The notes under the pieces are model-generated. The model was not told the DNA's origin and did not search any database. It was given only the letters and a program-made list of their open reading frames with translations. 64,000 bases of DNA, taken from the NCBI GenBank assembly GCA_013400115.1, contig VXBP01003610.1, positions 62,001-126,000 on the forward strand, in the 5' to 3' direction. Below, one piece after another: positions 34,843 through 46,928 of the stretch. Within the stretch, counting starts at the first letter, position 1; each line of letters begins with the position of its first letter. The position numbers and the translations under genes are program-made. The DNA is from Rhinopomastus cyanomelas (taxonomy: Eukaryota; Chordata; Aves; Bucerotiformes; Rhinopomastidae).

Positions 34843-35960
34843 AAGCTGACCTCATGCAGCAGAGTGTTCCTGCTCCTTTGCTCCAGGTGCTTGTTGCATT
34901 TCACATGCCATGGCACTCTTAAATCATTATTTTTCTACAAGAGAACAACTGCCTTTTGACCTGGTGATGCTAGCTTAAGCAGAATAATAATAAGCACACA
35001 TCCACAACAGCACACCATATTCAGACATTGCATAAAGACTTCTTCTCTATCAAAAGCCCCTAAAAAGGAATCTTTACTCACCCATTTTTCTGACTGAGTA
35101 CCAGCAAAATCAACTGTGAAGGGTGGGTCAGTGGATGAGATGTGTGGGTATTTCACTTGGGCACCTGCACTGGTCCAGGGATGAGGAAAAAGAGAATCAC
35201 CTAGTCCTTGAAATCTGGTTCAGGCACAACATTGAACCCAACTATTGAAAGTGTATGTGACTAGCTCTTAACAAAATAGCTGTTGCACTTGGATCTCTAC
35301 ATTATTGATGGAGATTTTGTCCCCAAAGCGACAAAACAAAGCTAAAGAAACCAACAGTGCAACCTCTGTAGATGTAGGACAGTAAAATACTCTGTGAAGC
35401 TGTTAGCTGGAGGCAGAACACACGATAGGATGAACAAATGCAGAGCTATACACAATAATTATTGCCATTAGGGGATGAAGGGATGGAGAGATTGACCTTA
35501 AGTTAGGAACAAACGGCGGAGGGAGGACTGTCAGCTTGGGGAATCTGCGTGCACGTGCACTGGGAATCTGCAGCACGGGAGGAAGAGGATGCATTTTCAA
35601 GATGACATGGAAAGAACCTGCTTTGAAGTTCCCAGGCTGAGTAAAATCAATATCTGGATGCTTCAGTGAAACATGTTTGATGTTGTCTACATGTAGAAAC
35701 CCTATAGAAGCCACTTATTATTGAGTAGTACTAGACTGAGCAAAGTAGGTCACATTACAGCTTTGTTTGGGAAGCAGCATTGTACCTGCCAGAACAGCAT
35801 CCTTAGCGTATCATCTCTGGCACTGGAGAATAGGTGGGACCTGCACCCAAACCACCTGCAGGAATGAGTCTGCAGACAAACAGATCTCATCTAGGATTGT
35901 TTTCTGAAATAATCATCAGTCAAGTTGCCAGATTCTGTCAAGTGGCTACTTGAATCCATC
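34843..35960. other. Unique sequence
   Basis: Nothing recognised beyond chance frames. Confidence 0.5.
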
Positions 35961-37056
35961 TCACATGCATTTGGGAAGGCTATTTATAGAGGAACTGTGA
36001 GTGCTCTGGTGATGAAGGTCTGTCAGCCTTTCCATTATAGGCTCCTCTAACTTGGCAGTGTGATATCCTCTCCAGGCTACAACCTGACATAAGGGGTGGG
36101 ATCTTGTTTTAAAACAAACAATACTTCTCCTTGCCCTTGGATTCCGTTCCCTAAATGCATTAATTCTTATTTTTCTAAAGCCTGTTAGTCTTTTCTGCTC
36201 CTGTTGCTTTAAGAAAATATAAAAGAATATTAACCCACCTGCTTGATATTTTAAGCAGATTTTTTCATGGTCAACGATCGAGCTATATTTTCCTGTAGGG
36301 TAAACACAAATACCTAGAGAATTGAAAGTGGCAAGTGGCTGCCCTCGTGCATTATCAGCACCATTGCTTGGATGATGGCTGTATGTGACATGGGGATGTG
36401 GTGTTCCTGTGACACTTTTCTCTAGCCGTGCAGAGGATTGTGAGCTGTTCCTCACAAGAGGGATCTGCTCCGCTGTTGTGCTTGTGGTGACACCCTTCAC
36501 ATGTTTCAGGGCACAGTTGTTCAAGGACACATGGGCCTGCCAACAGCCATGGCTAGGCAAGACCCCTGCCCATGTGGACACATCTGTTTCTGGGATCAAG
36601 AAAGGGCTTGGGAAGAAGATGACGCAGCTCATCTTCATTCACCCACCTGCTGCCTGGATTGTGGATGACCCCAGCTGTGGTGTGAGCACTGCCCTCACAG
36701 CCAGATGGAAACATCCTACACCCCTGTGTTTGGCAGCTGCCCTGTGTGTGCCTGTACATCAAGCGTGGCTAGAACACTGTTCTAATGGGAGGTGGGCTGA
36801 TGAGGCAGAGAGGTCAAGATGCCTGGGCACTGCCTCCCTCCAATGCTCCCCTCTGCCTGTGTGCAGTGGAGGAGATGTTTTGTTGACGTGTCCTTTCTCA
36901 CTCATTGCCTTGCTCTTGTCTGGCCCAAAGAGATCGCAGTGCCTGGCAGCCCCAGCTCCTCGCCTGCTCTCACAGAGAGTCTGGACGTGCATTGATTTTT
37001 TCCCTTTTTTCAGTCTGCACTCATCTGTCATTTTATATTACTGGAGATACCATTAG
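35961..37056. other. Unique sequence with two long opposing open frames
   Basis: A 225-codon minus-strand frame (35961-36638) and a 223-codon plus-strand frame (36385-37056) overlap head to head by about 250 bases. Neither matches CR1, a retroviral protein or a known host domain. Both have high Cys, Ser and His typical of noncoding DNA read as protein. They are listed as hypothetical only. Confidence 0.3.
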
Positions 37057-37526
37057 CAATAAAACAAAGGATGAAAGGTACAGAACCCATTAGGGTGCTC
37101 ACTTCATGTGTACCAGAGAGTGAGCGAAACAATTAAAAGCGCATCAGCTTATAAACATGCTGATGCAGTTATTAGCGCAGTGAATAACACTCGGAGCGTG
37201 ATACCAGGGGACAGAGACAAAATCTCCCCTTTCCTTGCTCCTTCCCTGCCTGGGAAGCAGTGATCTGCTGTTTCATAGCCAGGCTGAACGTGTGTGGCTG
37301 TACTGTGCACACAAGCAAGATGAAAAGAAGATTAAGTAATAAAATCGAGGGATGTTACACAACAACCACTCTACGTGTGGCTTCTGTGCGAATGGATTTC
37401 AGAGCCACAGCGGTAAATCTAGGGTGACAGGAAGGTTAGATGTAAAAGGAAGAGGTAGGGATTCTGTCCCAGAACTAGTTCATTGTAAACTAGGAAAAGC
37501 TTCAGCAAAGGGCAAGTTTGATTCTA
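37057..37526. other. Unique sequence, possible conserved noncoding element
   Basis: 37060-37200 has a mixed AT/homeobox-like composition and an 8-base perfect inverted repeat (GCATCAGC at 37141-37148, GCTGATGC at 37159-37166). Conservation is untested. Confidence 0.3.
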
Positions 37527-37622
37527 TGACTCGGTCTAGTGATCCTGCTGTGGCAGGGGGATTGGACTAGATGATCTTTCAAGGTTCCTTCCAATCCCTC
37601 ATGATTCTATGATTCTATGATT
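37527..37622 (+). mobile_element. CR1 3' terminus, young family
   Basis: ACTCGGTCTAGTGATCCTGC to TTCCAATCCCTCATGATTCT and three tail units. Confidence 0.92.
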
Positions 37623-37878
37623 ATTTCCATTCATGGAATGATTGAACCAAAATCCTACAGAGAGCTTGATACCCTGTGAGGATGATATGAATAAGAATAA
37701 AATATGTATAAATATTAGATGATAAGCAGGCACTCACCACCTTCCTGAACACTCCAGCATCATTTGCAAGGGAAAACATCTGCTGTGTGTGTTTTACTGA
37801 TTTTGTTTTTATTACCTGCCTTTTGTCTCAGCAGCCTTGGGTGATGTGCTGGGTACCTGGAGCCCCAGGTAACTTCAG
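37623..37878. other. Unique spacer between two converging CR1 copies
   Basis: AT-rich; nothing recognised. Confidence 0.55.
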
Positions 37879-38013
37879 TCACAGAATCACAGAACATGGA
37901 AGGGACCTCAAAAGATCATCTAGACCATTCCCCCTGCCACAGCAGGACCACCAGGATCCAGTCACACAGGAACACGTCCAGGTGGGTTTTAAACGTCTCC
38001 AGAGAAGGAGACA
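37879..38013 (-). mobile_element. CR1 3' fragment, young family, with terminal deletion
   Basis: TCACAGAATCACAGAACATG then GAAGGGACCTCAAAAGATCA: the step 'TTAGGGATT' is missing between them. Continues to GTCTCCAGAGAAGGAGAC. Confidence 0.9.
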
Positions 38014-40253
38014 ATCAGCAGGAGTGGGCATCAGGTCTCTCTGTGGGTTTGTGGTCCCCATGCACTTAGCCGTCTGGCACTTCCAGAGAGTGTCCCAGAT
38101 AGTGTCCCAGGAGGTCAGGCCAGGTTAGGACCAAGCCATTTTGGAGGCTGACAGTGCTTGAGGACTTGCTCGGAACAGAAAGCTATTGAAGAGTTGCCCT
38201 GCCATTGGGATGGGAGTTTTTATGAATGGTCTTTTTTATGAGGTCAGTGCTGAAAAAATATGGACTGTCTCTATTTTTGTGTTTCTCTTCCTTTTTTACT
38301 CTGCGATGCTGTGCAGAAAAGAGCTCCTACTGTGATAATGTACTGGATGAGAAAGTACTGAAGTGGGGTGGGTGACTCAAGCACAACGGGGTTGCGGAGG
38401 TGACAGATCCCAGCTGACAGCATCATGTGGTGGGCAAACCAGTCTGCAGCTGTTGATGCACCCTTGCCTTTGCACACTTTCTCTGTCCTCCAGCACTCCA
38501 TCCTTGGTCAGAAGCTATACAGCTTTTGGTTCTGTTGGTCACTGTCACTACATTCCTGTGGCCAAGACCTCAGAAAAGCTGGTGAGCCAGCCAAACTCAG
38601 TAAAGCATAACCCACTGGTGACAACAAAGTGCTCTCCGGAGCAAGCATCTCCTCCTTTCTGGAAAACAGTCTGGGTCTGCACTCTGCAGGAAAGATGGTT
38701 GCTAAAAGCTGGGGAGTCTGTCCACACCCACATCTGCATCAGGTGAATTGTATGGGTGCAATTCCCTCTGGGCTGATTTAGGATGTGATTATATATATTA
38801 ATTTGCCTAACTCAAGAAGCAGCTTGAGTTGAGTCCTTTAAAGGATACCAGTGTATAAAAACACACCCCATGTCCAGCAGATGTATCACACTGACCAAAA
38901 CCTGCTTAATATCTCACCTAAAAGCCAAAGGAAAAAATCCAGTGTGTTTACATCAGGCTTCACAACTCCCCGTGGAGTCCAACGGTGGCACGCTCAGTCA
39001 TGTTTGTGCTTGACAAGGATGTGGATGGCAGAAGTTGAAGGTAAAATAAGAGAACGAAAAAATGCCCTCGAGGTTATTAGTTTGGTAAAAGGTGATTACT
39101 GTGAAAACAACAAAAAAAAAAAAAGAGGAAAGGGAAATGATCTTATTTTGACCCATGTAGTGTTTTAATCTTGCTTTGAACCATAAACACACTGCAATCC
39201 TTCACCCTCTGACTCAACACAGTATTTAGAGCAGAGGCAGAGAAGACAAGATGGATCCTGCAAGCCTGAGCATGCTTTGAGAATATAGTCTGACAGCGTC
39301 AGGACATTTCTGTGGCCATGGGGCAAACGGCGGGGTTGCTGTGTCTCCCCTGGTGCGCAGGAGGCCAGTGTGCACGGGGAGAGCGGAGCGCAGCTCCGGT
39401 ACACAGTTACCTCGGTTCCTGCCATGGAACCAGGAAGGAAATGCTGACTAACAGAAGAGCTCTCAGCTGGGTTGGGTGGTTTTTTGTCGCCGATCCCCTA
39501 ACATTGAGCAGCAGTGACTTTCATGGACTGACTCATTTCAGATACCCCAAGTATGGAAAAACAACTGAAAGCTACCAAATCTGTCACAAAGCTTATTTCA
39601 GTTATTTCCCTACCCAAATATTTAACTAGATCACATCCGAGCAGCTGTGGACCCCTTCTGGATGCCTCCGCTTGTGTTCTCAGGGAAACTGCCAAGTGTT
39701 ACTATAATTTATCTTTCTTACATGAAGCAGTGGTACCCAAACTTTTCAGGTCACTAGGCCACGAGGCTTATAGTGGCTGCAAAGCTGTGCCACGAGATGC
39801 CTCTGGTGAGTACAGCCCAGGTGAGCTGGAGGTGCTGAGCCAGTTCCACTCAGTGTCTCACCGGGGAAGGGGCTCTGGGAGCCACCAGCGCTTGCCCAGA
39901 GCAGCTCATGAGCTGCTTCCATGGGCAAGCAACCAGGCAACAGTGTGAGTCAGATCCTTTGGGGTGGCAAGAAACTTGTGTTTCTCCTTGGGATCCCTCT
40001 CTGCGTTCCTGCCATGCTGTGATACCACAGGGCTGTGCCAGGGCTCTGCATCCATGGGAAAGAAGGAGGTCAGCAGCTGGCTGTGGTTGTCACTACCAGA
40101 TTTGCCTGCTGCTATGGATTTCTGGAAAAGGGGGGGACAGGGCCATGGCTTATGCATTATAAGGCTGTGGTCAGCCATGTGGACGCTGTTGCTAATTGGG
40201 CTATGCAGTGAGCAACTCACAGGTCCTGTTAAAATGGTCAGGAGCAGATTCTC
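38014..40253. other. Unique sequence
   Basis: No gene recognised. A poly-A run lies at about 39109-39124. At 39728-39746 CAGTGGTACCCAAACTTTT resembles the terminal sequence of ancient hAT (Charlie-type) DNA transposons, but no matching inverted end was found. Confidence 0.45.
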
Positions 40254-40339
40254 AGGGGCTGTGATGGGGGGATTGGACTACACGATCTTTCGAGGCCCCT
40301 TCCAATCCCTAATGATTGTATGATTCTGTGATTCTATGA
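40254..40339 (+). mobile_element. CR1 3' terminus, young family
   Basis: CAGGGGCTGTGATGGGGGGA, then ACACGATCTTTCGAGGCCCC and three tail units to CTATGA. Confidence 0.92.
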
Positions 40340-41149
40340 AATTTCTGCAGTGCCTCAATCCCAAGGGCTGAAAAACCCATTCTAACCAATATGATCTTTT
40401 ACATACACTATTTTCCCCTTCTTCAGAACAAAAAAGACTGCTGGAAATAGAAAACTGTCCAAGAGAAAGCCCTGTGAGTGAGAAAAGGCAGAATAAGGAA
40501 CAATGAGGAGAAAAGTGTGAGAATAAGCCAAAGCCACTCAGCTCTGTGCTTTGCCACAAATATTTCCTGACCTGGTTAGTGCAGTAGGTGTCTATTAATG
40601 GGCTGACTCGAGCTCTCAGATGTGTGAGCTCTTACCCCAACAGTTATGTTGTGGTAAAAACAAAGCACGAACAACAACCCCAAAGCCAGTTCTTGGCATC
40701 GAAAGTGTTAGCAAGCGCTAATGTAGTAATTAAATGTACCGATGCTTTCTGACTTCACAGATGACAGTCTGTGGTTTGCCTGCCCACCCAAAAGGCGTGG
40801 GAGGGCAAACCCAAGTCTCAGAGCTCCAGCTGCGCCAAGTGTCTCATCACTTTCCTTATCAAGATTTTCACAGTCACAGGGAAAGGGCTGCACCCAGCAG
40901 CAGGATGCATTCCAGCGCAGGGGATGAGGTGACTTTCCTACAATTCGAGTTGCACAGGATTCCTGCATAATCATCCTGGGTATCTCATCTCTTGCTGCTG
41001 TGCACCTTTTCCCTCCTGGGAAATTTTGCGCTGCTGCTTCGTCGGAATAGAAAGGAAAGTCGCGGGAGAATGCGGGAGCTTAAAGCGAAAAGAAAACACG
41101 ACGGCTCCATCAGACCTTAGAGGCATGGCCAAGGTTGTTTTAGGGTGAC
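40340..41149. other. Unique sequence
   Basis: Nothing recognised. Confidence 0.5.
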
Positions 41150-41420
41150 CCCGAGTACCTGCACTTTCAGGAAGCCTTTGACAACGTCCCTGAAAAAACA
41201 TTAATAGAACAAATAGTCACAGGATGGAGGGAGATGTATTTGATGACTGAGAAGGGCCGAAGGGCAGGAGTAGGCTGGCAATTCTCAGCGTGGCTAAGTG
41301 CTAACAAGGAGAAGCTCCAAGCACCTCATCTAGAGCAAATGTATGTCAGGCTGGAAAGGAGGGGAAACCACTGCAGCCACAAAGACGTACAAAACCCTAT
41401 CATTGGTTCACAACTCAAGA
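41150..41420 (+). mobile_element. Possible ancient CR1/L3-like RT remnant
   Basis: Plus-strand translation YLHFQEAFDNVPEKTLIEQ resembles RT motif A of CR1/L3 LINEs (LDFxKAFDxVPH). Further on, GWQFSAWLSANKEKLQAPHL recalls the region before NKxKCRVLHL. There is no 3' terminus and many substitutions. A translated search would be decisive. Confidence 0.4.
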
Positions 41421-42700
41421 GGGGGCTGTGAAGAGCAACAAAGAGACCTGAGAAGGTGGAGTGAGGTGACAGGAGGGAAACTGTGCTGTTGGGAACAGTG
41501 GTGTAACACTTTTGAAGGCTTGAGTCTGCTGAGGTGTTTGCTTGGTGAATGTAGGGTAAAGTGAACTTTCCTTCTCCATGCCCTTAGTTTTTAAGGGTTG
41601 GACATATCAAATAGTGTTTCTGGGTTAGGAGCTGCAGGCATGTGCTTTTGCTAATGTCCTCATATTAATATGTCCTGATATTGAAACGTGCATCACAAGT
41701 CCTCTCTCTCCTCCTTGGAAGTCCCCTGTAGGCTTGGTGCTATTGACAGATGCCATCTCAATCTTCTTCTCCCCTCTCCTCTAGCTACTGCCCCTAACCA
41801 GCACTCTCACTGTCTTTCTGAGACCAGCTTGATTGCTAGTCAGGCCAGCTGTGGAACTGAGTCAGCTACCTGATCCATCAGAAAACACCCTTCACTTCTG
41901 AGGTCTGTTTTCTTCTTGTTTCATGAGCTGCTTTGGCTCAGTGAAAGATCCAAGAAGCACCAGTGCTGCAGAACAGGAACCAGTGCAACTGCACGAGTGG
42001 GTGTTGGGAGGGCGATGCAGGACATGACCTCCTGGCAGCAGTAACACTCTCTGACTGCAGTCAGGATGCCCCACCAGACCTCAGCCATCTCTGTGGCCTA
42101 TCAGTGGGGGAGTGCTGGGATGGGTGTCCAGGTTGCTAAGTGCTGTACAGCTCCAACCCAAGTTTCTAGAAGAAGCAGAAGGATATGTGAGTATCTTTGT
42201 AAACAGCAACATCAAGATGCTACACCGTGTAGCACAGCTATTAGGAAACAAGTGAGATGCTCCAGACAATCAATAAACAAGTGAGAGGACACCATCCACA
42301 ACTGCAAAGGCACTGTAATCCATCATACAAAGTATGCTAACTTCAGTGGCAGCTCAGTCTTGCCAGAGAGGATACAGAAACCTGGTGATAAAACAGCTGA
42401 AGTGATGGGAGACTTCTTGATGGAGACTTGACAAAAAGGCTCAGCTGGCTTAGTTAGACAGGAGGTGAATAAAAGGGAACAAGAGAGGAGCATCCCATAG
42501 CACACACACCGTACACGTAGCACTGCCTGAGTTAAAAATGAGTTGAAACTGAAAGGGAATACTTTTTCAACAATCTATCCAAGTTCACTGCCACAGGGTT
42601 TGAAGAAAGTAAAGGCATTGTGAGGTATTTAGACTTTTACATCAATAAAAGAAATTGTGTTTTTATTCTGTGTAGCATAGCTGGAAAATCTAAGAAGGTA
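41421..42700. other. Unique sequence
   Basis: Nothing recognised. Confidence 0.5.
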
Positions 42701-42781
42701 AATCACAGAATCACAGAACATTAGGGATTGGAAAGGACCTCGAAAGATCGTCTAGTCCAATCCCCCTGCCACAGCAGGATT
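42701..42781 (-). mobile_element. CR1 3' terminus, young family
   Basis: AATCACAGAATCACAGAACA, then GATCGTCTAGTCCAATCCCC and CACAGCAGGAT. About 80 bases. Confidence 0.92.
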
Positions 42782-44645
42782 GTTTGTATTGCTAATGATA
42801 CATCACTTTCTTTTCTCAGTACAAAGTGGAAACTGTTTTGGGCATCACACTAATCCACAAATAATAAGATCCTGGAAGCATTCTCAGAAACATCTAGAAT
42901 TGATGTAAGGATGTGTCATGTAGGGGTCCTTCTGGTGCTGTCCCCACAAATGCCAAGAGAAGCACACACCTGCCCTGTGAGCAGTGTGTGCCAGGAAACA
43001 GGAGCAGCCTATTTCACATTAGATTAACAGCCCTTAAATGGCTTTTTGATCTGCCCTTCTGTTTGAATTTATAGCAAAGGTCCCACTTGTTTTGGATCCA
43101 TAAATAATCATAAACAAATATTTGACCAGATAATCCCGTTCTCCCACACAGAGGAGGATTTTGCAAACCTTTCAGAAACATCACGTCTTGTTGCATTTGG
43201 GTACAGAAATTCAAGTTGCCTTGAGGCAGCTTTAACTTGTGTGACCGACACTTGCAAAGAGAATCACAGTAGGTTTCACTGACCTTGGCAAAACCAGAGG
43301 TCATATTTTCACAGATCTGAGCCTTTTAAAACATATTCCCCTGACGTATGCACTGCAAAAAGGTTTCTTTCGGTACCGCTGCAGAATGTAATGCGTGTCC
43401 TCACCTTCATTCTTCCCTCTTCAAAGTATCACTGAGGCTATCAAGAAGGAAATTAAGTTCCTTTTAGAACATTTCAGTACAATTATTCAGGGCAGGATTC
43501 TCTGCCATGCTCTCGGGTATTTTTATATTTATGAGTTCTCTTTAAGGCTTTAATGGGGCAGCAGCCACAGTAAGATGAACCAAATAGGACTCTTAAAGAG
43601 ACGCTTGGTACTTCAGGGGCAGCTTCTCATTCTCGTTAGCCTTATAATTTTTAATACTCTAAGCAGTAATTGCAATGTGACTTGCATGTGAGCAAGGTAC
43701 AGCATAAGGTGAACCCAGTTTCAGAGTCTGACCCTTCCTTTATTCCACTAGAAAAGCTCAGGCCAAATGGCAGTCATTTACTGCTGAAGAACAACTGATG
43801 GATAAAGGAGGTTATTGGTTCAGCAGATCCTCGTTATCTCTACAAAAGAAGCACCACTGCTGACACTTCAGGTCAAACAAGGAAAAAGGCTAAACCTGGG
43901 AAAAGAATAAGGTAGAGAGAGTTTGCAGAAGCCTGTTACCAAGTATTCTGCTTCCCTTTGTGTGTTTTGTGAGTTGCCCCTTTTAGTGTGAAGTAAGAGA
44001 AAGTGCAGTGCCAAGGAGGGATGGAGCAGTCCCGTAACTCTGTGTTGGCTCTTATAAATTTATGGTAAATCTAAAGCAGCTGATGGAGATTAACTTTCAG
44101 TGAAATCATAGAGTTACCTCACACTTTGCCTGGACCGAGATCAGCTCCTATAGCTCAGATGATGCTGTGTGAGAGGACTTTGACATCTCAGACCGAAGCC
44201 CCAGCTAGCTCAGCATCCTGTCTTTAACAGTGACTGGCACTAGATAGCAAAATGGTTTTTGGCTGACACAATACATCTATATTCCCAGTTTCTGGCAACT
44301 CAACTAGAAACTTCCTGAGCTGGAAGCAGCATCTTTGTGCTTAATAGCTCAGGATGGTCTTTTCCAATGTCCTTGTCCAATTGCTTTTTGGAACCCATGC
44401 AATTTTGAGACTTCAAAGCATCCTGTGCCAATTAGTCCCTGGCAATTTTGCAACCTTTGTGTTGCAAAAAAGTGCCACCATCCAACTCCTCCACGCTGTT
44501 CAAGGTGTCCTAAGTGCTGGCTGTCTCCCTCTACATGAAAGCCTCCTATGTTGTTTACTTTCTTCTTGAATAGTTTCTTCCCCGTCCTTTTAATCACTTG
44601 TGTTGCATGCCAGTCTTTTTTGAAATGATATCAAGGTTTTTTGAA
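42782..44645. other. Unique sequence
   Basis: No repeat or exon recognised. AT-rich, possibly regulatory text around 43500-43700, but this is composition only. Confidence 0.5.
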
Positions 44646-45292
44646 GATCATAGAATCATAGAATCATTAAGGATTGGAAGGGACCCCGAAAGATCATCTA
44701 GCCCAATCTCCCTGCCACAGCAGGATCACTTCACTGGAGAAGTTATAGAATCACAATCACTCAGGGTTGGAAGGGACCACAGGATCACCCAGTTCCAACT
44801 CCCCCAGCACAGGCAGGGACACCCCACCCTAGACCAGGCTGGCCAGAGCCTCATCCAGCCTGGCCTTAAACACCTCCAGGGATGGGGCCCCAACCACCTC
44901 CCTGGGCAACCCATCTCAGGCTCTCACCACTCTCACACTGAAGAACTTCCTCCTCACATCCTCTCTAAATCTACCCATCTCCAGCTTTGCTCCATTCCCC
45001 CCAGTCCTGTTGCTACCTGACATCCTAAATAGTCCCTCCCCAGCCTTTTTGTAGACCCCCTTCAGACACTGGAAGGCCACAATAAGGTCACCTGGGAGCC
45101 TCCTCTTCTCCAAACTGAACAGCCCCAATTCCCTCAGTCTATCCTTATAACAGAGCTGCTCCAGCCCTCTGATCATCCCCGTGGCCCTCCTCTGCACTCG
45201 CTCCAGTACATCCACATCCCTCTTGCAATAAGGGCTCCAGAACTGGATGCAGTGCTCCAGGTGGGGTCTCACGAGAGCGGAGTAGAGGGCAG
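44646..45292 (-). mobile_element. Chimeric CR1 with two fused 3' ends, longest copy
   Basis: Two different CR1 termini in one element. The outer 3' end (44646-44729) is the dominant family. Then comes the filler whose plus-strand text here is TTCACTGGAGAAGT (44729-44742), followed by a second terminus TATAGAATCACAATCACTCA of the 'GATCCTGTGGTCCC' family, with its 3' UTR and ORF2 C-terminus to 45292. Minus-strand codons show HLEHCIQFWSPYCKRDVDVL, QRRATGMIRGLEQLCYKDRL and REDVRRKFFSVRVVRA. The same junction recurs at 53140, 53625 and 57930. The 5' truncation point is at GAGTAGAGGGCAG. RT is absent, so it is inert. Confidence 0.93.
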
Positions 45293-45311
45293 AAGATGGA
45301 TGGAAGATGCA

Positions 45312-45455
45312 AGGACTCCTTCTCTGGGGGTGTTTAAAACCTTCCTGTGTTACTTCATCTAGGTAGATTCCCCTGCTGTGGAGGGGGAATTGGACTGGAT
45401 GGTCGTTGGAGGTCCCTTCCAATTCCTAGCATTCTATTATTCTGTGATTCTGTGA
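45312..45455 (+). mobile_element. CR1 3' fragment head to head with the chimeric copy
   Basis: GGACTCCTTCTCTGGGGGTG, then GGACTGGATGGTCGTTGGAG and AATTCCTAGCATTC with tail. A variant terminus (GTCGTTGGAGG). It begins 20 bases from the truncated 5' end of 44646-45292. Confidence 0.88.
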
Positions 45456-45837
45456 CTAGAACTCAGAGGATCCGAGACATGACAATAACAAGGACTTCTG
45501 GTCACACTTCCTTTCCTAATAGATGCCATTTTCTCCTTTGGTGTTGCTAAACCTTGAGCTAACATGTTGGTAGAAAAGGCTGTTGTAATGTCAGTGTCAC
45601 TTTTCTGAGGGTTAATGGGTAGCTCAAAATGTACCACTGTACATGATGTTAAGGATGCTCTTCCCTGTATGCACAGATGTGGTGTTAATAGACATGGTTC
45701 CTTTGTGCTATAGAACTGAATTGTGATTCTGCAGCCATTAATCGTTTTTACAGCTTCAGTGGCTTTGTATTATTAATAAATCTCATTGGCTTGTTCTCCA
45801 TTGCCTCCTGTAGGTGGTTAGTGAATATGCTTAATGT
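45456..45837. other. Unique AT-rich sequence
   Basis: Nothing recognised. Confidence 0.5.
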
Positions 45838-46928
45838 CACAGAATCATAGAATCATTAGGGATTGGAAGGGACCCTGAAAGATCATCTAGTTCAATCCCC
45901 CTGCAACAGCAGGATCACCTAGACCCAGTCACACAGGAACACAGCCAGGAGGGTTTTAAGCATCTCCAGTGAAGGAGACTCCACAACTCCCCTGGGCAGC
46001 CTGTTCCAGTGCTCTGTCACCCTCACTGGGAAGAAGTTCCTTCTCATATTGATGTGGAAGCTCCTATGTTCCAGCTGACACCTATTGCCCCTCATCCTAT
46101 CACTAGATGACACTGAGCAGAGCCTGGCTCCATCCTCCTGACACCCACCCTTCACATATTTATCAACATTAATGAGGTCACTCCTCAGTCTTCTCTAAGC
46201 TGAAGAGACCCAGCTCCCTCAGCCTTTCCTCAGAAAGGGGATGTTCCACTCCCTTCATCATTTTTCTGGCTCTGCGCTGGACTTCTCCAGCCGTTCTGTG
46301 TCCTTCTTGAAGATCTGAGGGGCCCAGAACTGGACACAACACTCCAGATGTGGTCTCACCAGGGCAGAGCAGAGGGGGAGAAGGACGCCTCTTGATCTGC
46401 TAACCACCTCCCTTTTGATCCACCTCAGGATGCCATTTTCCTCCTTGGCTACTAAGGCACACTGCTGGATCATGCTCATCTTGATGTCCACGAGGACCCC
46501 CAGGTCCCTTCTCCGGCACTGCTCTCCAACAAGTGAGTCCCAACCTATACTGGTACCTTGGATTGTTCCTGCCCAGAGGCAAGACTCTACACTTGCCCTT
46601 GTTACAATTCATTAAGCTTCTCCCTGCCCAGCTCTCCAGCCTGTCTAGGTTTTATGGAATGGCAGCACAGTCTGCTGGGTGTCGGCCACTCCTTCCAGCT
46701 TTGTGTCATCAGCAAATTTGTGCCCTCTAATTACAGAATAACAGAATCATTAGGGATGGGAAGGGACCTCGAAAGATCATCCAGTCCAATCCCTCATCCA
46801 AGTCATTAACGAATACATTGAATAGGACTGGTCCCAGTACCAACCCTTGGGGGACTCCACTAGATACAGGCCTCCAACTAGACTGTGTGTCCCATTGACC
46901 ACTACTCTCTTGCTTCTATCCTGCAGCT
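45838..46928 (-). mobile_element. Long CR1 LINE, young family, interrupted by a nested tail
   Basis: About 1.03 kb of CR1 sequence on the minus strand plus a 65-base insertion. It covers the 3' UTR, ORF2 C-terminus and the region just after RT. Codons readable: RRNFFPVRVTEHWNRLPRGV (46000-46060), EVVSRSRGVLLPLCSALVRP (46340-46410), KGKCRVLPLGRNNPRYQYRL (46540-46610). Frameshifts occur near 46200 and 46300. Text stops at about 46728 and resumes at 46794 (TCATCCAAGTCATTAACGAA), which is RT-end sequence. The upstream edge is near 46890-46928. Inactive. Confidence 0.93.
46729..46793 (-). mobile_element. CR1 tail nested in a CR1
   Basis: Only 65 bases: TTACAGAATAACAGAATCAT, GGGATGGGAAGGGACCTCGA and GATCATCCAGTCCAATCCC. 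It splits the host element between GCAAATTTG and TCATCCAAG. CCCTC occurs at both edges and may be microhomology or a short target duplication. Confidence 0.92.
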
